A stretch of 64,000 bases of DNA from Onchocerca lupi (Eukaryota > Nematoda > Chromadorea > Rhabditida > Onchocercidae). The stretch covers positions 58,764-122,763 of the forward strand of contig JAOVVO010000186.1 of NCBI GenBank assembly GCA_028564675.1, read 5' to 3'. The notes below the pieces were generated by a model that worked only from the letters and a program-made list of their open reading frames with translations, was not told the DNA's origin and did not search any database. The position numbers and the translations under genes are program-made. Below are positions 1 to 13,601 of this stretch, one piece after another. The stretch's first letter is position 1. Every line of letters begins with the position of its first letter.

Positions 1-3000
1 TTTTTTTTTTTTTTTTGCGAGAATAAGGAATAAGCATTCTTGCAGCAAAAAAAAAAATAAAAAGAAAAAAAAGATGCAGGAATTTTTGCAGGTGGAGAAT
101 ACTAATTATGTCTGTAAGGATTATGGAAACTTCCAAGCTTACATTTAGTTTTATAATAGTGACCTAATATGAACCTGAAATTGAAATCTGAAATTGCAGC
201 AATTCGTAATATTATCGATTTACATTAAGCAATTTTCATATTTGTATTCATTGTTTTGCAAATTTGTAAAATATCTTCTATGCATATCGGAATTCTAAGA
301 AAAGTACAAATTTGAGTTAATTAAATTAGTCAATGAATAAATTTAAAAAAACAGACACAAACGATCTTCAATATTATAATAAAATATTACAAAATAGATC
401 AAATATTGAGATTTAGAAAAAAAAAAGCAATGAATTAATCGGAAATGTCAGTCATAAGAAAGAAACGGATGCAAATTTAATTAATTGAATCACTTAAATA
501 AATAAGTTGTATTAGTTGAATTTTTAACAAATACAGTAAGAAAAATAAATCATTTGGTTTTTTTGAAAATATTCAATTTTTAACTCACTTTTTTTAACGA
601 TTATTCCTATAATTTACGACAATATAATACATATATATTTTTTCGATTACTAAGCTTTTTTTAAAGAAGTTTACAGTACCAAGAATAATACGGTATTCAA
701 TACAGTATATCTTCCAATTCTTAAAAAAGAAAATTTAATTTGAAAACAAAAGAAAAAAGTGACATACAATAAAGAAAATAAACAACATGGACATTTAAGA
801 TGAAAAATTCATCAATACATTTTAGTAAAAATAATTAATTTAGCAATTGCTATTGCAGATTATCAATTTAAATTTAAGTAATTCCTATATGAAATAATTT
901 GTGGATGAGAAAAAAGTAATTAAAAAAAAGTCGGAAATTCTGTAATGTAAAGTAATAAAATGTAAAATCGATGTCATCATCATTGAATTGTGGGATTTTT
1001 CCTTTTATTACCATTTATTGTTGATTGCTAAAATGAAGGATTTGTGTTAAAATGCACAGACACCTGCTTTTACCCACAAACTAACTCAACTCTTACCCAA
1101 TTTAATTTCCTTTCCTACAATTTATTCATTCATTCCAATTTAGACCAAAATTTACATATTTGATTAATTCCTAAATGAGGGACCAAAATAAAGAGAAAAG
1201 ATTCGAAATATCTCTGTATTTATCATAATTTTAAGTATATGTTATTCAAATTTTTGATATCTTAATATATCTTGATCTGATTTACAGTTGTTGATAATCC
1301 AATTTACAATTACTGATAAATGATAAGGAAATATGGATTGTATGTTTTAAATGAAAATATTTTGAAACTTTAGTACTTTTTTATTTTTTATTGTTCTAAA
1401 AGTTAAGTTTATAGACTTGAAATATTTCGATTTATCGGTATAGTCTGATTAGTGATAAATTTATACGAAATGATAGAGTGTTAGGTAATCATTTTATTTA
1501 TTTCATTCCTTATTAAGCTATTCTACTTCTCTCTTTTTATTGAATAACAAAAATAGGAATTTATAAATATCGATAAAAATATAACCCGTTTGTGTAAGCA
1601 ATATAAACTAATCAAAAGAAATGTATTTTTTATTCGAATACAATAGATTAATAAGAAATTAAATATATGAATTAAGATTAGTATATTCGCCTTTTTTTAT
1701 GTGTGTGTCAAGAAATTAATCATTCAGGATAGTTTTATTTAGAAAGGAAGCAAAATTTTACAATATTTTTTAAAATATATTTTTATTTTATGTGATTATT
1801 TTAAATGTTTGTTTTGAAATTTTCTCAAATCTTCAATTATTTTCATACTTTCATATACATATTTTGTAATAAAATTAAATGAACATGTTTCTAATAAAAT
1901 TAAATGAAAAATATTACAATTGTATATGCTTTAAATATTTTCACATAGCTTTTGCTAAGTTTTTGTAAAATTTTTCTAAATTTATTTTTTTGCTATAATT
2001 TTGCTTGATATAAGATAGTTATTGACAAAAAGATTTTATCCTTTTTTTTTTTTAAAAAAAGAAACTTTTTTCACTTCCAGAATTTTTGCTGCGCAGTTTT
2101 CAGTTTTTCGATTATCCATTTATATTATCTATTATTTATTGTCATAAGGAAGTATTGAGAAATTTCAGAAAATTTCATATTTATCAAAAAATTATTTTCT
2201 TTCATAAAATTCAAATTATTTCAAGCAGAATTAATAAACTAATATGCATTTTTATGAGAAATTGAAAAAAAAAAATGATATGAAATGAAATATTACGATT
2301 AACTATCAATTTTATTACATTTCAAATTTCAGTAGAAAAAAAAAGAAAAAGAAAAGACTTTTTGTCATTTTTTTTTCTTCCGAAAGCTAAAATTTTTTCT
2401 AAAGTTTTACGAAGCATTTCGAAGCAGAAATATTCGAATACCACCGAGAATAATTAATCAAAATTCTCCTTCATGCATGCAATTTGACTTGCAATTTTTT
2501 CACTTGCATCGTAAGTTATGCATTTCTTTTTTTCATCTTTGATTTTCGTATTTTTATGATAGATGAAGCGATTAATTTTAAAATACTAGAAATTCCGCAA
2601 AACTATTGTTCAAAAAAAGTTTTCGAATCCGTAGCAATAGCTTATATTTGGTGACTTTTAATCTTTAAAATTGCAATTAAGAAATGGGTTTTTTTTCTTC
2701 TGCAAAACTTTTTTCCTTAGTTTTAAAACTTTTCTTCGAATTATTATTATTATTTTTACTATTATTAGCATATTTAAACAAATATAACTATTCTATCGTT
2801 TTCATTTTTTAATCTTTAAAATCGATAGTGCAATTTTTCTTCTCAAGCAGTAATATATTTCGGAATGTAAATGGAAGAATGGAAATGAAAGAGGACAAAT
2901 CAATAAAATGATTTTATCAACGTGCTAAGCTCTTGAAAAAACAAAAAAAAAAAGTGGAAATTATAAGCCAAGCATTATTTGAGCCAACTTAATGCAAAAG

Positions 3001-4406
3001 TAGTAATTGATCAAATCTTTAATTTGATATTTTTTTTAATATTAATAAAATGAATAATCTTTTTTTTCTTTTTTCATTTTATTATAATTTACCATAAAAA
3101 TTTAAATTTGATGTATTGTTGTTAAAAATTTCAAATTTTTGGATGCAAAAAAAAAGTTTGATTAAAAAAAGAATTTGATTTAAAGTACTAAATTATTAAT
3201 TTCCTAGGTGAAACTATTCAGTATTTTTTTCCATTTTTTAAAATTATTCTGTATTATAAAATCATACTTATTTTTCTTATAGCTTTTTCACGAATATATT
3301 TCAAAATTTCTAATTTATAAAACGTAAAAAAAGTATAAAAAAGCTAAAAGTTGAAAAAGTTAAAAAAAAAGTTAAAAAAAAAAGTTAAAAATTAAGTTAA
3401 ACAGTTAAAAATAATTACAATGAAACTATTTAATTTTTAATATCAACTAAATTGTTACGTCTGTTCAATTAAGTTAAATTATTTACGTTCATTCAATTAT
3501 TCTTTTTTTTTATTATTGATTTTTATAACAATAATATCTAAGAATTAAACCAAATAATTAAAAAAAAAAATAGAATTAATTTGAAATACAATCATTTTGA
3601 TCCGGAAAAAATATTATCATTTGCGATTATTATCATAAAACAATTAAATTGCTTTCGGTTTATTTTCCAAAAAAATTATCTTTCTTTTTTTCCTCAATCA
3701 TTCTTTTTTCCCATTTTATTTACATCCAAAACAAATATTATTCAAAAAAGATTTTGGTGAAGAAAAGGAAAAATTTATTTTTTAATTTCATTAAATTTTG
3801 TGAAATTTGATGAAATTTGATAGAATGAATATTTCAAGTTGATTTAAGATAAGTAGATTGCGGAATAAATCATATGATTTTGTTCGATTAATTAATCATA
3901 CAACTGTCTATTATTATTATTATTAATTAATTCAAATGATTTATATAACTAAAGTATTAGATTAATATGTATTTTTTTTAATAAAAAATAATTGTTCTTC
4001 CGTTTTTTTTTTGTTAACTAAACAATTAATTAGCATTTCGAATTTCCATAGGAACTAATTATTAACTACTTTTTATTTAGCTTAATTAAATAAATTATTC
4101 GATTTTTTGATTTCTCATTTGACTTAAATCATGCGATTATTTTGAACTTTAATAAAAAGATAATTTTATTATCTATTTTTTTTTTGCTTTAGTTATTTCT
4201 TTCAGTCTTCATTTTTTTCATTCATTTTAAAATTTATTTTTCTTTTTTTAAAATTTTTTTATTTAAAAAGTGAAAAATATTGATAATATTTTAATAGAAT
4301 AAATTAGAAGAGAAAGTAAATTGTTTATTTTTTCTTTTTTTTTCTTGAACAATTAATTCATTATAAAATGAAAAATATTAATAACATTTTAACAAAGTTA
4401 AATTAG

Positions 4407-4441
4407 AGGAGAGAGAGAGGGAGAGAGAGAGAGAGAGAGGG
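4407..4441. repeat. GA-rich microsatellite
   Basis: An imperfect (GA)n run of about 35 bases. It is a purine tract in non-coding sequence; similar shorter runs occur near 6290 and 9078. Confidence 0.8.
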
Positions 4442-6493
4442 ATATAATAAATAGTTTAATTTTATTGTTCAAGAATTAGTTTAATAGTATCATAATAAAT
4501 TTTTTAAACCAAATGTGATAAATGTGACACTAATCAGCTTTTTTTTTATTTTTTTAAATTTTCCTTACGAACATAATTAAAACTTTTCGAAAGAGGAAGA
4601 ATCAAAATGAATTGTTAATTGAACGGAATTTTTCTTGTTCCATTCGTATCCGTTTGTGTTATACATACGTTTCTGATCATTTTTCTCGTCGTAATATCAT
4701 TAATTTTAACAAAAATTGAAAGATAGCAAAATGATGTCACACACATCTTTGTTAGTTTTAAAATTTTTTATGAAAAAAGAAGAAGAAAAAAGGGAAAAGG
4801 GAAATTTGAATGAAAAAATCGCAAAGAAGAAAGAAAATAAATGCGATATTTGGGATTTTCTACAACAATTGATATATTTTATGTTATCTTTCTTGACTTT
4901 TTCCTTTTTCCTTCCTTTTTTTTTTTCATTTGATTTATTATTTATTCAAAAAAATGCTGGATAGAAATAAAAATTAGAATTGGAATGGAAAAGAAGTAAG
5001 CAAATTTTTTTTTTTTTGAAATGAATTTAACAAATTCTATTTTATGTTTTCCATATTTAAAATTATCCTTTCATTTTGCTGTATATATTAGGTATATTTA
5101 TACAATGATTTTGAAGATAAATAATCTAATAATTTAAATAAGTAATAATGAAACAAATGATAAACAATCAATGAACTTTTATTGGTGATATATTTTCAAT
5201 TTTATATGAAAGAAAAAAAAGGTTAGAATTGTGATAAATTTTTATAAAAGAAAAAAAATAGCAAAATGTAAGACAATCAACCGATCAATAAAATTTTTAT
5301 ATCAATATATAAATTTAAAAAAAAAATAAAATTTATATATCAATATAAAAAAATTATATATTAGTCTATAAATAAAATTTATATATCAGTATATAAATTT
5401 TACTGATATATAAATTTTATTAATTAATATGTATTTATTTATTGTTTTGATGACACAAGAATTTAAAATTTTATTCTTATCTAATTTTGAATCAACGCTA
5501 TCATCATCATCATTTAACGAGTAATATTGAAAATAGAATTATAAAATAAGCAAATAACTGATAATAATGATAATATACTGATAACCAATAATATTGAGAG
5601 TAATATATACCTAATCATTATTTTAATTATATTAATTATAAATAATACAATCTTATGTACGCTACGTGTGATATGAAATACTGAAAAATAGATAGATTGA
5701 TTGATCGATTTTGTTCAAATCTTTTTTTTTTTTTTTCACTAAACAAAAATGCAGAAGAACGGATCAAAAAAAAGAGTGTAAAAAAAAGGAAAATAAACAA
5801 GTCTGAAAAGCCTGAGAGAAAATTTATTGTAAAATGAAAAAAAAAATGTAAAAATAAATGAAATTTTTTACAAAATCAGATAAGATAATATATCAAAGAT
5901 GTAATTTCCGGTCTTCCTTTATTTGATTTCATGTTTTTCATCTCAGAAATTAACTCATTTTCAAGTATTCATCTAAGGAACAATATATTTTATAGCAATA
6001 ACTTTATGACTATAATATTGTTTAGCAATTGTTTTCTGCCCATATTTAATTACTAATTACTAATTGATATGGAATAAGGTGCAATTAATTCGATTATATT
6101 TTAAATACATTTTGAAATAATATATCTTAAAGTTATATTTATAATAATTGGATATAAACATGCAATAATGAAATGAAAGATCAATGATCGAATGAACATT
6201 CCAAATTTAAGTCACAATTTATATTTCTATTTCGTCCTTGATCATATAATTAATTAAAAATTCAAGTAAAATATTGGTAAAAGAAAGACAGAGAGAGAGA
6301 GAAAGAAAGAGAGAAGAGATATTAATCAAAGAAATAAAATTGTCACATATGATGTTAGTTTTAAAATAAATTTACAACATTTTCTAAACATTCTTATAAA
6401 TTTTTTGAAAAATATTTGAATAATAGATTTTCATTTTGTGTGCTAATTCATTTTAACTAGTTTTGGTTTTTGACAAAATTAGTATTTAAATTC

Positions 6494-6612
6494 TTCTTGC
6501 TAATTAGTTGACCAAAAAAAAAAAAAATCACGCAATTAAATTAAATAATTTTATTTTTGTTTACTTAATTTAATTACATGATTTTTTTTTTTGGTCAGCT
6601 AATTAGCAAGAA
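6494..6612. repeat. fold-back inverted repeat
   Basis: Two arms of about 48 bases (6494-6544 and 6565-6612) are reverse complements with few mismatches. Each arm joins a CTAATTAG-type core to a long A or T run, and they are separated by about 20 bases. It could be a small fold-back or MITE-like element, or the remains of one. No target-site duplication was established. Confidence 0.65.
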
Positions 6613-9600
6613 TTTTTTTTCTTGCTTCGTTCATTTCAATCAAAAATGTGACGGTTTAAAAGAAAAAAGAAAAATGACTAATTTATTGGCAGCTCCCTTT
6701 CCTCCTTTTTTTTTTTGCACATTGTTAAATTTACTGATAATTACTTGAATTTATCAAAGATTGAGCAAAAAAAGAAGAAGAAGAAAGAAAGAAAGAAGGA
6801 GGAAAAGAATTTAAGAATACTTCAACTTGCAGTTAATTAAAATCATTGAATATTAAAATAAAAAAAAAGAAAACGAAAAAAGTGAGAATGGAAAGAAGCG
6901 GTCGTACTGATTAGTACTGATTACCCGTACTTAGATTATTGATAACGTTATTTTAAAGTTGCTATATATTATTGGATAATATATTTGCACATTTAGATAT
7001 CAGAATATGCAGAAGATATCACATCTTAAGGAATATTGGATACAATAAAAATTAACTAATTGTACAAAAATCTGATAACTTTAATTAGTAAATCTTACAG
7101 TATCAAATAATTAAGTATAAGAAAGAAAAATTAGAATAATATTATTAAATCTAAAATGTTGATAGTAGGAAAAGTAGGAGAAAGTGATTAAGTATTACGA
7201 TCAAATTGAAATGCAATTAAAGAAATCAAATGATACTATTTTATGATTAAGTTTAAATTTTACTAAATTATAATTAACACTTTTTACTATATTAAATATA
7301 AAGTTGTAACAAATTTATCACAAGTATTAATTATATTGCGAAAGATAACGATATTTATATAATTTTTAATCATAAAACGATGGTAAATTATTCTGTAATT
7401 ATTTGATGTTAAATGTAAAATTATCGAGGAATAGAATTATTTTGCATAAACACACAATAGTTCTATTCTTAGTTATTTTAAATTCGAAATTATATTGATA
7501 AAATGGATAAATGCATTCATCAGGTCGTAATTTTACGATATTACTACCTCATAATTCACAAGTATAAGAGCAAAGCCAATTAATTCAAACATGAAATGGA
7601 ATTAAAACTAAAGATTTTATGGCTTTTTTTATCGAGTAAATTTTTTCTTAACAAGCAATTTCTAAAAATGGCAAAGATTTCTAGATACATTACATGCAAA
7701 AAAAACAAAAAAATAATAGTCATTTCAAGGATTTTGAATTTCAAATTAAAAAAAAACTGTCAATCAAATAAGTTTAATCAATTTGAAGGATTAATAATTT
7801 TATAGTACTAAATTAAAATTAGGGTAAATATTTTCAATTTGTTCCAAAGTTGAAATGATCATGAAGCTACTAAAGCTAAACATTTGGTTTAAAAAGAATT
7901 AATATTTTTTGGTTATTATTTATTTGTGGAATTAAATTATCAGTCAAAAAGCATTATTAATTATTGCTATTACTAATTATGACTTAATGAATGAATTTTA
8001 GTAGCATATAAACTGATTTATTATTCCATTAGGAAAATAATTATCTTCAAAGATTATTTTATTATAATCTAAAGAAAAGAGCAGAAAAAAAGAAGTAAAT
8101 ACGTTATTGGATATTTATATAGTGATAAAGTATTACTTTGTTTCATCTTTTCATTTTCTTATGAGTGAAATTTTTCTAAAAATTTTCAAAAAAAAAAAAA
8201 ACTTACACTTACAGTATTATATATACATTACGATATTACTCATAAAATGAATGATATTTGTACGTGTACTGTAAGTTATGTGTTTTACGATATCAGAATA
8301 ATACGGTTGGATACAGTAAATTACACAATACAATGTAATATCGCATATAATATCGGTATTATATGCATAAACATATATATCTGATATCATATTACGGTAT
8401 AAACCACGTGATACGGTCTCATGATTTGAATAATAGAAGCAATCGATAGCGTTCGTTTTCTTTGAAATTTTATATCAATTCTATAATTAGTTTTTAGTTC
8501 AAATGTATCTTTTGAGTATTCAACATAGATAATAGTAATAATTACTGATAATAATTAATTATCTTATAGTATTCTTGTATCTAAATATTTTAAATATTTT
8601 CTCTCTTTTTTCATCTTGAAATTTACATAGTTCGATATTTTTTTTCTGACATCTATTTTGAAAATTTTCACTAAATTTTTTTTTTTCGGAAATATCTGCG
8701 CATTTTATTGACTTCTAATTATTAAATTTAATAATGTAAAAACAAAAGAAATCTTTCACTTTAATGTCATAGTGATATTTTGTCAGTTTAAAAAAAGGAA
8801 TTTATCAAAAAGATATTGCGGTTGTTTTTCTTCCTGAATTTTATCATATCTATCTTTCTGAATTTCATTATTTTATCAAAAGCATTTGTATTTTCGAACT
8901 TTCAGTTACTTTTTTTTTTTTTTTTCAAAAAAATATGTAATATATATAAACATGTCGAATTAAACTTATCAAATTATATTTTTGAAATTTGTGGGGAATT
9001 TTTGAAGTTTTTTTTTTTTTGAAAGTAATTTAAAAAAGAATGACAAGAAAAAAGGAATTTATAATAAGGAATAAAAAGAGGGAGAAAGAGAGAGAGAGAG
9101 ATGGGAAAAATATTTTTTCCTTTCTTTTTCTCTCTTCTTCAAGATATTCAAGCAAGATAGTCAAAAATTACATTTGTAAAATATATTATCATCTTTTGTA
9201 TACATTTTAAAGCATCGTAAAATGGGAAGGAAAAAAAAAAAGAAAGAAGCAAAAAACTTTTTCGGCTTTTAGCTTGATAACATTCCGTAGATGATGATAA
9301 TGAATGAATCATTTTTTGCCCGTTTTTCCCCGCTTTTACCAAATTCTCCGCGGTAACATTTCTACCCATTTTTCTTTAATCCTCATAATATCTCAAAGAA
9401 ATACTAATATATTACTTTCTTTTTTCTCTTCCATTTACCCTCAATTTGCATTACATTTTTGTAGCCATTTCCATTTTCATTTTCATTTTCTTTTCTTTTT
9501 TTTTGATCTTAAAAAGCAAGAAAAAAGAGGGAAAAAACGAAAATAAATGGACAAATAAACAAAGCATTTGAATAATTTGACAAAAGTGTAAAAGGAAAGG

Positions 9601-10083
9601 AAAACATTTTAAGATCAAATATATCGGCTTGTGTTTAAAAAAAAAAAAAAAAAAATGTATTATATCATGCAAAACTGGAAAATAACATGAAATTGGGAAA
9701 AAATAATGAGGGATTAAAATTTATGGTTCTAGTTTCTGGATTATACAAAATAATAGGATAGATTTTTCCTGAAACGAAGAAATCAATGTCAAGTATGAAG
9801 TAAATTGTTAAACATGGATTAATGATTAATGAAAATAAGATGACAATATTTGAATGTCTTGAAGAGTTAAATTTTAAGAAGTAATTAAATAATATTTAAT
9901 AAATATATATATGATAAATGTTCATAAATTATTTCAAAATTTCATATAATATCATTTCATACTAATATTAGCATTTCAATTATTTGGTCGAATAAAAATC
10001 AATTCATACTGACAAAATTTCATATTCTTATCATCATCCTATATTGAAAATGATTAATTAATTAAGATAAAAAATAATTTTAG

Positions 10084-11918
10084 GAAGTGATGGATGATAG
10101 AGAAGGATCAGGAAATAGTAATGCTATGGAATGGTCTGATGATGAAGATTTAGGTGGTGAAGGTTCAGGTGATCAGATCGAAGGATCGGGTGATCTGGAA
10201 CATGATCAGCAAGAAGAAATAGCACCAATTATTACATCTGAGGATATTCGGCATACGGAAACAATCCGTCGAATTACTACTACCACTCATAAAGGTTTTA
10301 ATTTTGCTCTTTCATATTAAAATTTTAAAGTTCATCTAATATTAATAGATTTCTGTAATATTTTCTTTTGATTATCCTATATTGATTAATTAAGTTGCTA
10401 ATTAAGCAATTAGCAGTATTATGTATGTCCAAAATTTAAATATAATTTCTTATTCATGCGTATAAAATAATTTTTTTTATCAAAAAAAAAGAAAAAAAGT
10501 GTTGGAAACGACAACAGAAGAAATAGGATAATTATTCAATATTATGATAGCAGCTTTAAAATGATAAAAGAATTTAAAAAAAAAAAAGAAAAGAAGAAGC
10601 GATCGACTATTTTATGAAAGTTAGAAAATCAAATTTACAAAAGTTGGAAATTCAAATTTACAAAAGTTGAAAATTCAAATTTACAAAAACTGGAAATTTG
10701 AATTTATAAAAATCATAAATTCAAATTTACAAAATTTAGAAATTTAAATTTGCAGAAGTTAGAAATTCAAATTTATATTTACGATTTATATGTATTAAAT
10801 AAAATTTCATTTATACAATATTAATTATACCTTTATTTAATATTTATTTACTAAATTGATTAGTACTAATTATGTGATAACTATTAATTATATTCCTTAT
10901 TTAATATATTTTAACATAAGAAGTAATTACTTCTTATTACTAATGATTGGTAATTATTAAATGGAATAATACATAGTTCGAATACAAATTTTCGTATAAA
11001 TTTCAAACAATTAGTAATAAAAAGTTGCATTCATTTATAATTTATTCATTTCCTTCCTTTTTTTTTTTTTCATTCTTTTGTACGCTTTTTTTTTTCGATC
11101 GCTACAAAAATTATCATTGCTAACAAATGATCGTATCTGCTGATAATAATAGGTAATAGAATGGAATAATGCAAATTGAATATGTAATTCAAATTAAAAG
11201 AAAAAAAATGATATGGCAATAATCGATTCCGTTTTCTTTTTTTCTTTTTTTTTTACTTCGTATCACCTATAATCTGATAAAAATCGGAGCAATTTTCCAA
11301 TGAATTTTTTTCTTTTGTATTTCTACTACTTTTTTTTTTTAGTTATCTCGATAACATTTTTTTTTCCTTCTCTTACATCTTTCCTATCCAACTTTCATTC
11401 TTTTTTTTCATATTATGCATCCTGAAAGTTTTCGCGGTAGAAGGAGAAAAGGAATTTTACAATTTCAGGAGAAATTTTACAATAATTCAGTGATTTTTTA
11501 CATCATCGATTACAAAAAAGCTTTAAACGATAGTTTCAAAAAAATACAAAATTTTGTCATTTTCTGAATTAGAAATTAATAATAAACAAATTTCAATTTC
11601 AACTAAGATATTACGTTAAAGCGTAAAGTTTTTGTTAAATTTTTTTAAAACTCATATTATTCAGATTTTTTGCATTTCGAAATTTAATTTCACATAAATT
11701 AGATGAAACTTTTGCAACATTTTAAAGTACTGATATTATGATGTAAATTATCAAATCTATTTGAAAGTAAATTTTCAGAGCCATCATTGGAAACTAGGCC
11801 ACCAATTAGGCCACCTGTTATTGCTAAGCCACCAGAAGTTGGATCAACCGATCGTTCAACGTTATCTGTGCTAACCGCATTTACTATTATTTTATGGGTA
11901 CCATTATTACTTCATTAA
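10084..11918 (+). CDS. C-terminal exons of a probable GPI-anchored proteoglycan (glypican-like), partial
   Basis: Two exons, 10084-10294 and 11779-11918, join in phase 1 (AAA G|AG CCA) to a stop at 11916-11918. The first encodes a strongly acidic stretch with three Ser-Gly sites in acidic surroundings (REGSGN, GEGSGD, IEGSGD), which are typical glycosaminoglycan-attachment contexts, then a Thr-rich part. The second encodes a Pro-rich linker (RPPIRPPVIAKPP) and ends in a short hydrophobic tail (SVLTAFTIILWVPLLLH) with no cytoplasmic residues after it, which looks like a GPI-anchor signal. Acidic SG sites just before a GPI signal are the arrangement at the glypican C-terminus (LON-2/GPN-1 in C. 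elegans); the Cys-rich glypican domain would lie in upstream exons that I cannot find. Another GPI-anchored or single-pass proteoglycan is possible. No ATG is required at the exon start: the reading frame is already open at the acceptor AG (10082-10083). Confidence 0.6.
10625..10780. repeat. 23-bp tandem repeat in an intron
   Basis: About six copies of a roughly 23-bp unit resembling AAATTCAAATTTACAAAAGTTGG, degenerating towards the right end. It lies inside the intron between the two proteoglycan exons. Confidence 0.75.
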
Positions 11919-13569
11919 GGGTACCTAATTACAGAATAGTTCTTTTCTTTTTTTTTTCACACTTTATAGATCATTAGATAACTTTTATTGATCAAATCGG
12001 AAATGATAAAATATTTTAAGGAATTTAAAAAAAAAACAAAAAAAATAGAAACTTATCCTAATAACAAATCTGATTAATTATCCTGTTTTGAAATAACATC
12101 AGATAAATTTTAAAAACAAATTATTGAAATTAAAAATCAATAAATGAAAAGAAAACTTTGCTCTTTTATAATTAATTAAACGGCCAAATCATTTCGTTCA
12201 TTTCCTTCAGAAATAGAAAAATAAAGTTATTTATTTATTCTATTTTTAGCAAATGATGTTTGTTGTTTTTTTAAATTTTTTATTTCACTCTTTAACATTA
12301 ATTATTTATATGAAGATTGACATTTTCCATATTTACATATTATGTATCGAGATGAAAAATAATATACAGAAGCATATGTTGTGAATTTTTCGAATTTAAA
12401 TTATCATCATTATGAACTTTTATTCCCGGGTAGTTTTTATTCACTACCGGTTGTTTGTTTATTAATTTATTTGTTTGTTTGTTTACTTGTTTATTCATGT
12501 GCTTATATATGTTTTCTATTACTTGTATTTACCATTTATCTCTTTTCTCTTTTCTCTTTTTTTTGTTTTATCAGTATAGATAATTCTTTTTCAAAGTCAA
12601 AAATTATTTATTCCTTATGATTAAATTCATTTTTATCTGTTTATCTCCCCAATTCGATTCTTTTAAGAGGAAATTAAGTGAAAAATTAAGAAAAAAATTT
12701 CAAAAATTAATATAATTATTATCAATGAATTTTTCCGTTAAGCTTAATATTTATCAAAAAAAAATTTTATAATGAAACTTATCATCTTTTTTTCGATCTT
12801 TTTATATTTTACCTATTCATACGTAATGACATGTCAAAATTTAAAAACGCATTACGTAATTTTAGCTAATAGATCTTTTCAATATTATTCCATTTTATAA
12901 TTTTTGCGAAATTTATGTTAGAAAAATTTTGCATTTTATCGCATTTCAGTATTCTCGAAATAGTAATGTATTTGATGCGATTCAAAATTAAAACTCTTAA
13001 ACTTCCATTTTCCTTTTCTTTTTCTTCCTTTTTTCTTTCAGAAAATGTGGAAAAAAAAATGAAAAAGTTTGAAATGAGTATTGATAAATTTTGAAGCAAA
13101 AAAATTTCAATTTTAATTATATAGAGAGATAATAAATGGAAGAATATTATCGCCATTATATTTGTGCACAAATAATTCAACTTATCAAATGCAACTTATC
13201 AAATGCGTAAATGTCATTTATATCACTGCCGCTTTCCATTGTTTAGCTTATAAATTATCAATTCCCTCATTTGCATATACTGTTTATTGGCTTTGTTTAA
13301 TGATAAAATATTTCTATGCTTATAATTATAACGCTTCTATTAATTTTCCCCTATAGCAAAGAATTTTAAAAAACTTTTTTTTTTAAAAAAAAAAAAAGCT
13401 TATTTTGCTCAATTAATTCTTCCTTACCGTATTGTTAATCAATATTTCGCATTGTCCTCATCTCGAAATATTCAATTAAAAAATTTCTTCAATTATTCCC
13501 ATCTTTTTTTTCTTTCTGACTTAAATCATTTTGTTTTTTGCAACTTTGTTTTAATTATTATAGTGTAGA

Positions 13570-13601
<32 letters not shown>

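Larger units (their letters stand above)
1..10083. other. AT-rich stretch without recognisable gene
   Basis: About 10 kb of A+T-rich sequence with many homopolymer runs, simple repeats (GA runs near 4407-4441, 6290-6316 and 9078-9102) and only short, low-complexity Phe/Lys/Ile-rich ORFs. I found no exon with convincing coding character on either strand. Because the proteoglycan exon at 10084 lacks a start and signal peptide, part or all of this stretch may be one very long intron of that gene, with its 5' exons left of the window. Confidence 0.6.

Noticed and set aside
9148..9672. Overlapping ORFs on both strands
   Set aside because: Low-complexity Phe/Lys frames; no conserved motif or good splice pairing with the proteoglycan exons.
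12866..13180. 104-codon minus-strand ORF
   Set aside because: Ile/Phe/Lys-rich AT composition, no motif and no splice-bounded neighbours.
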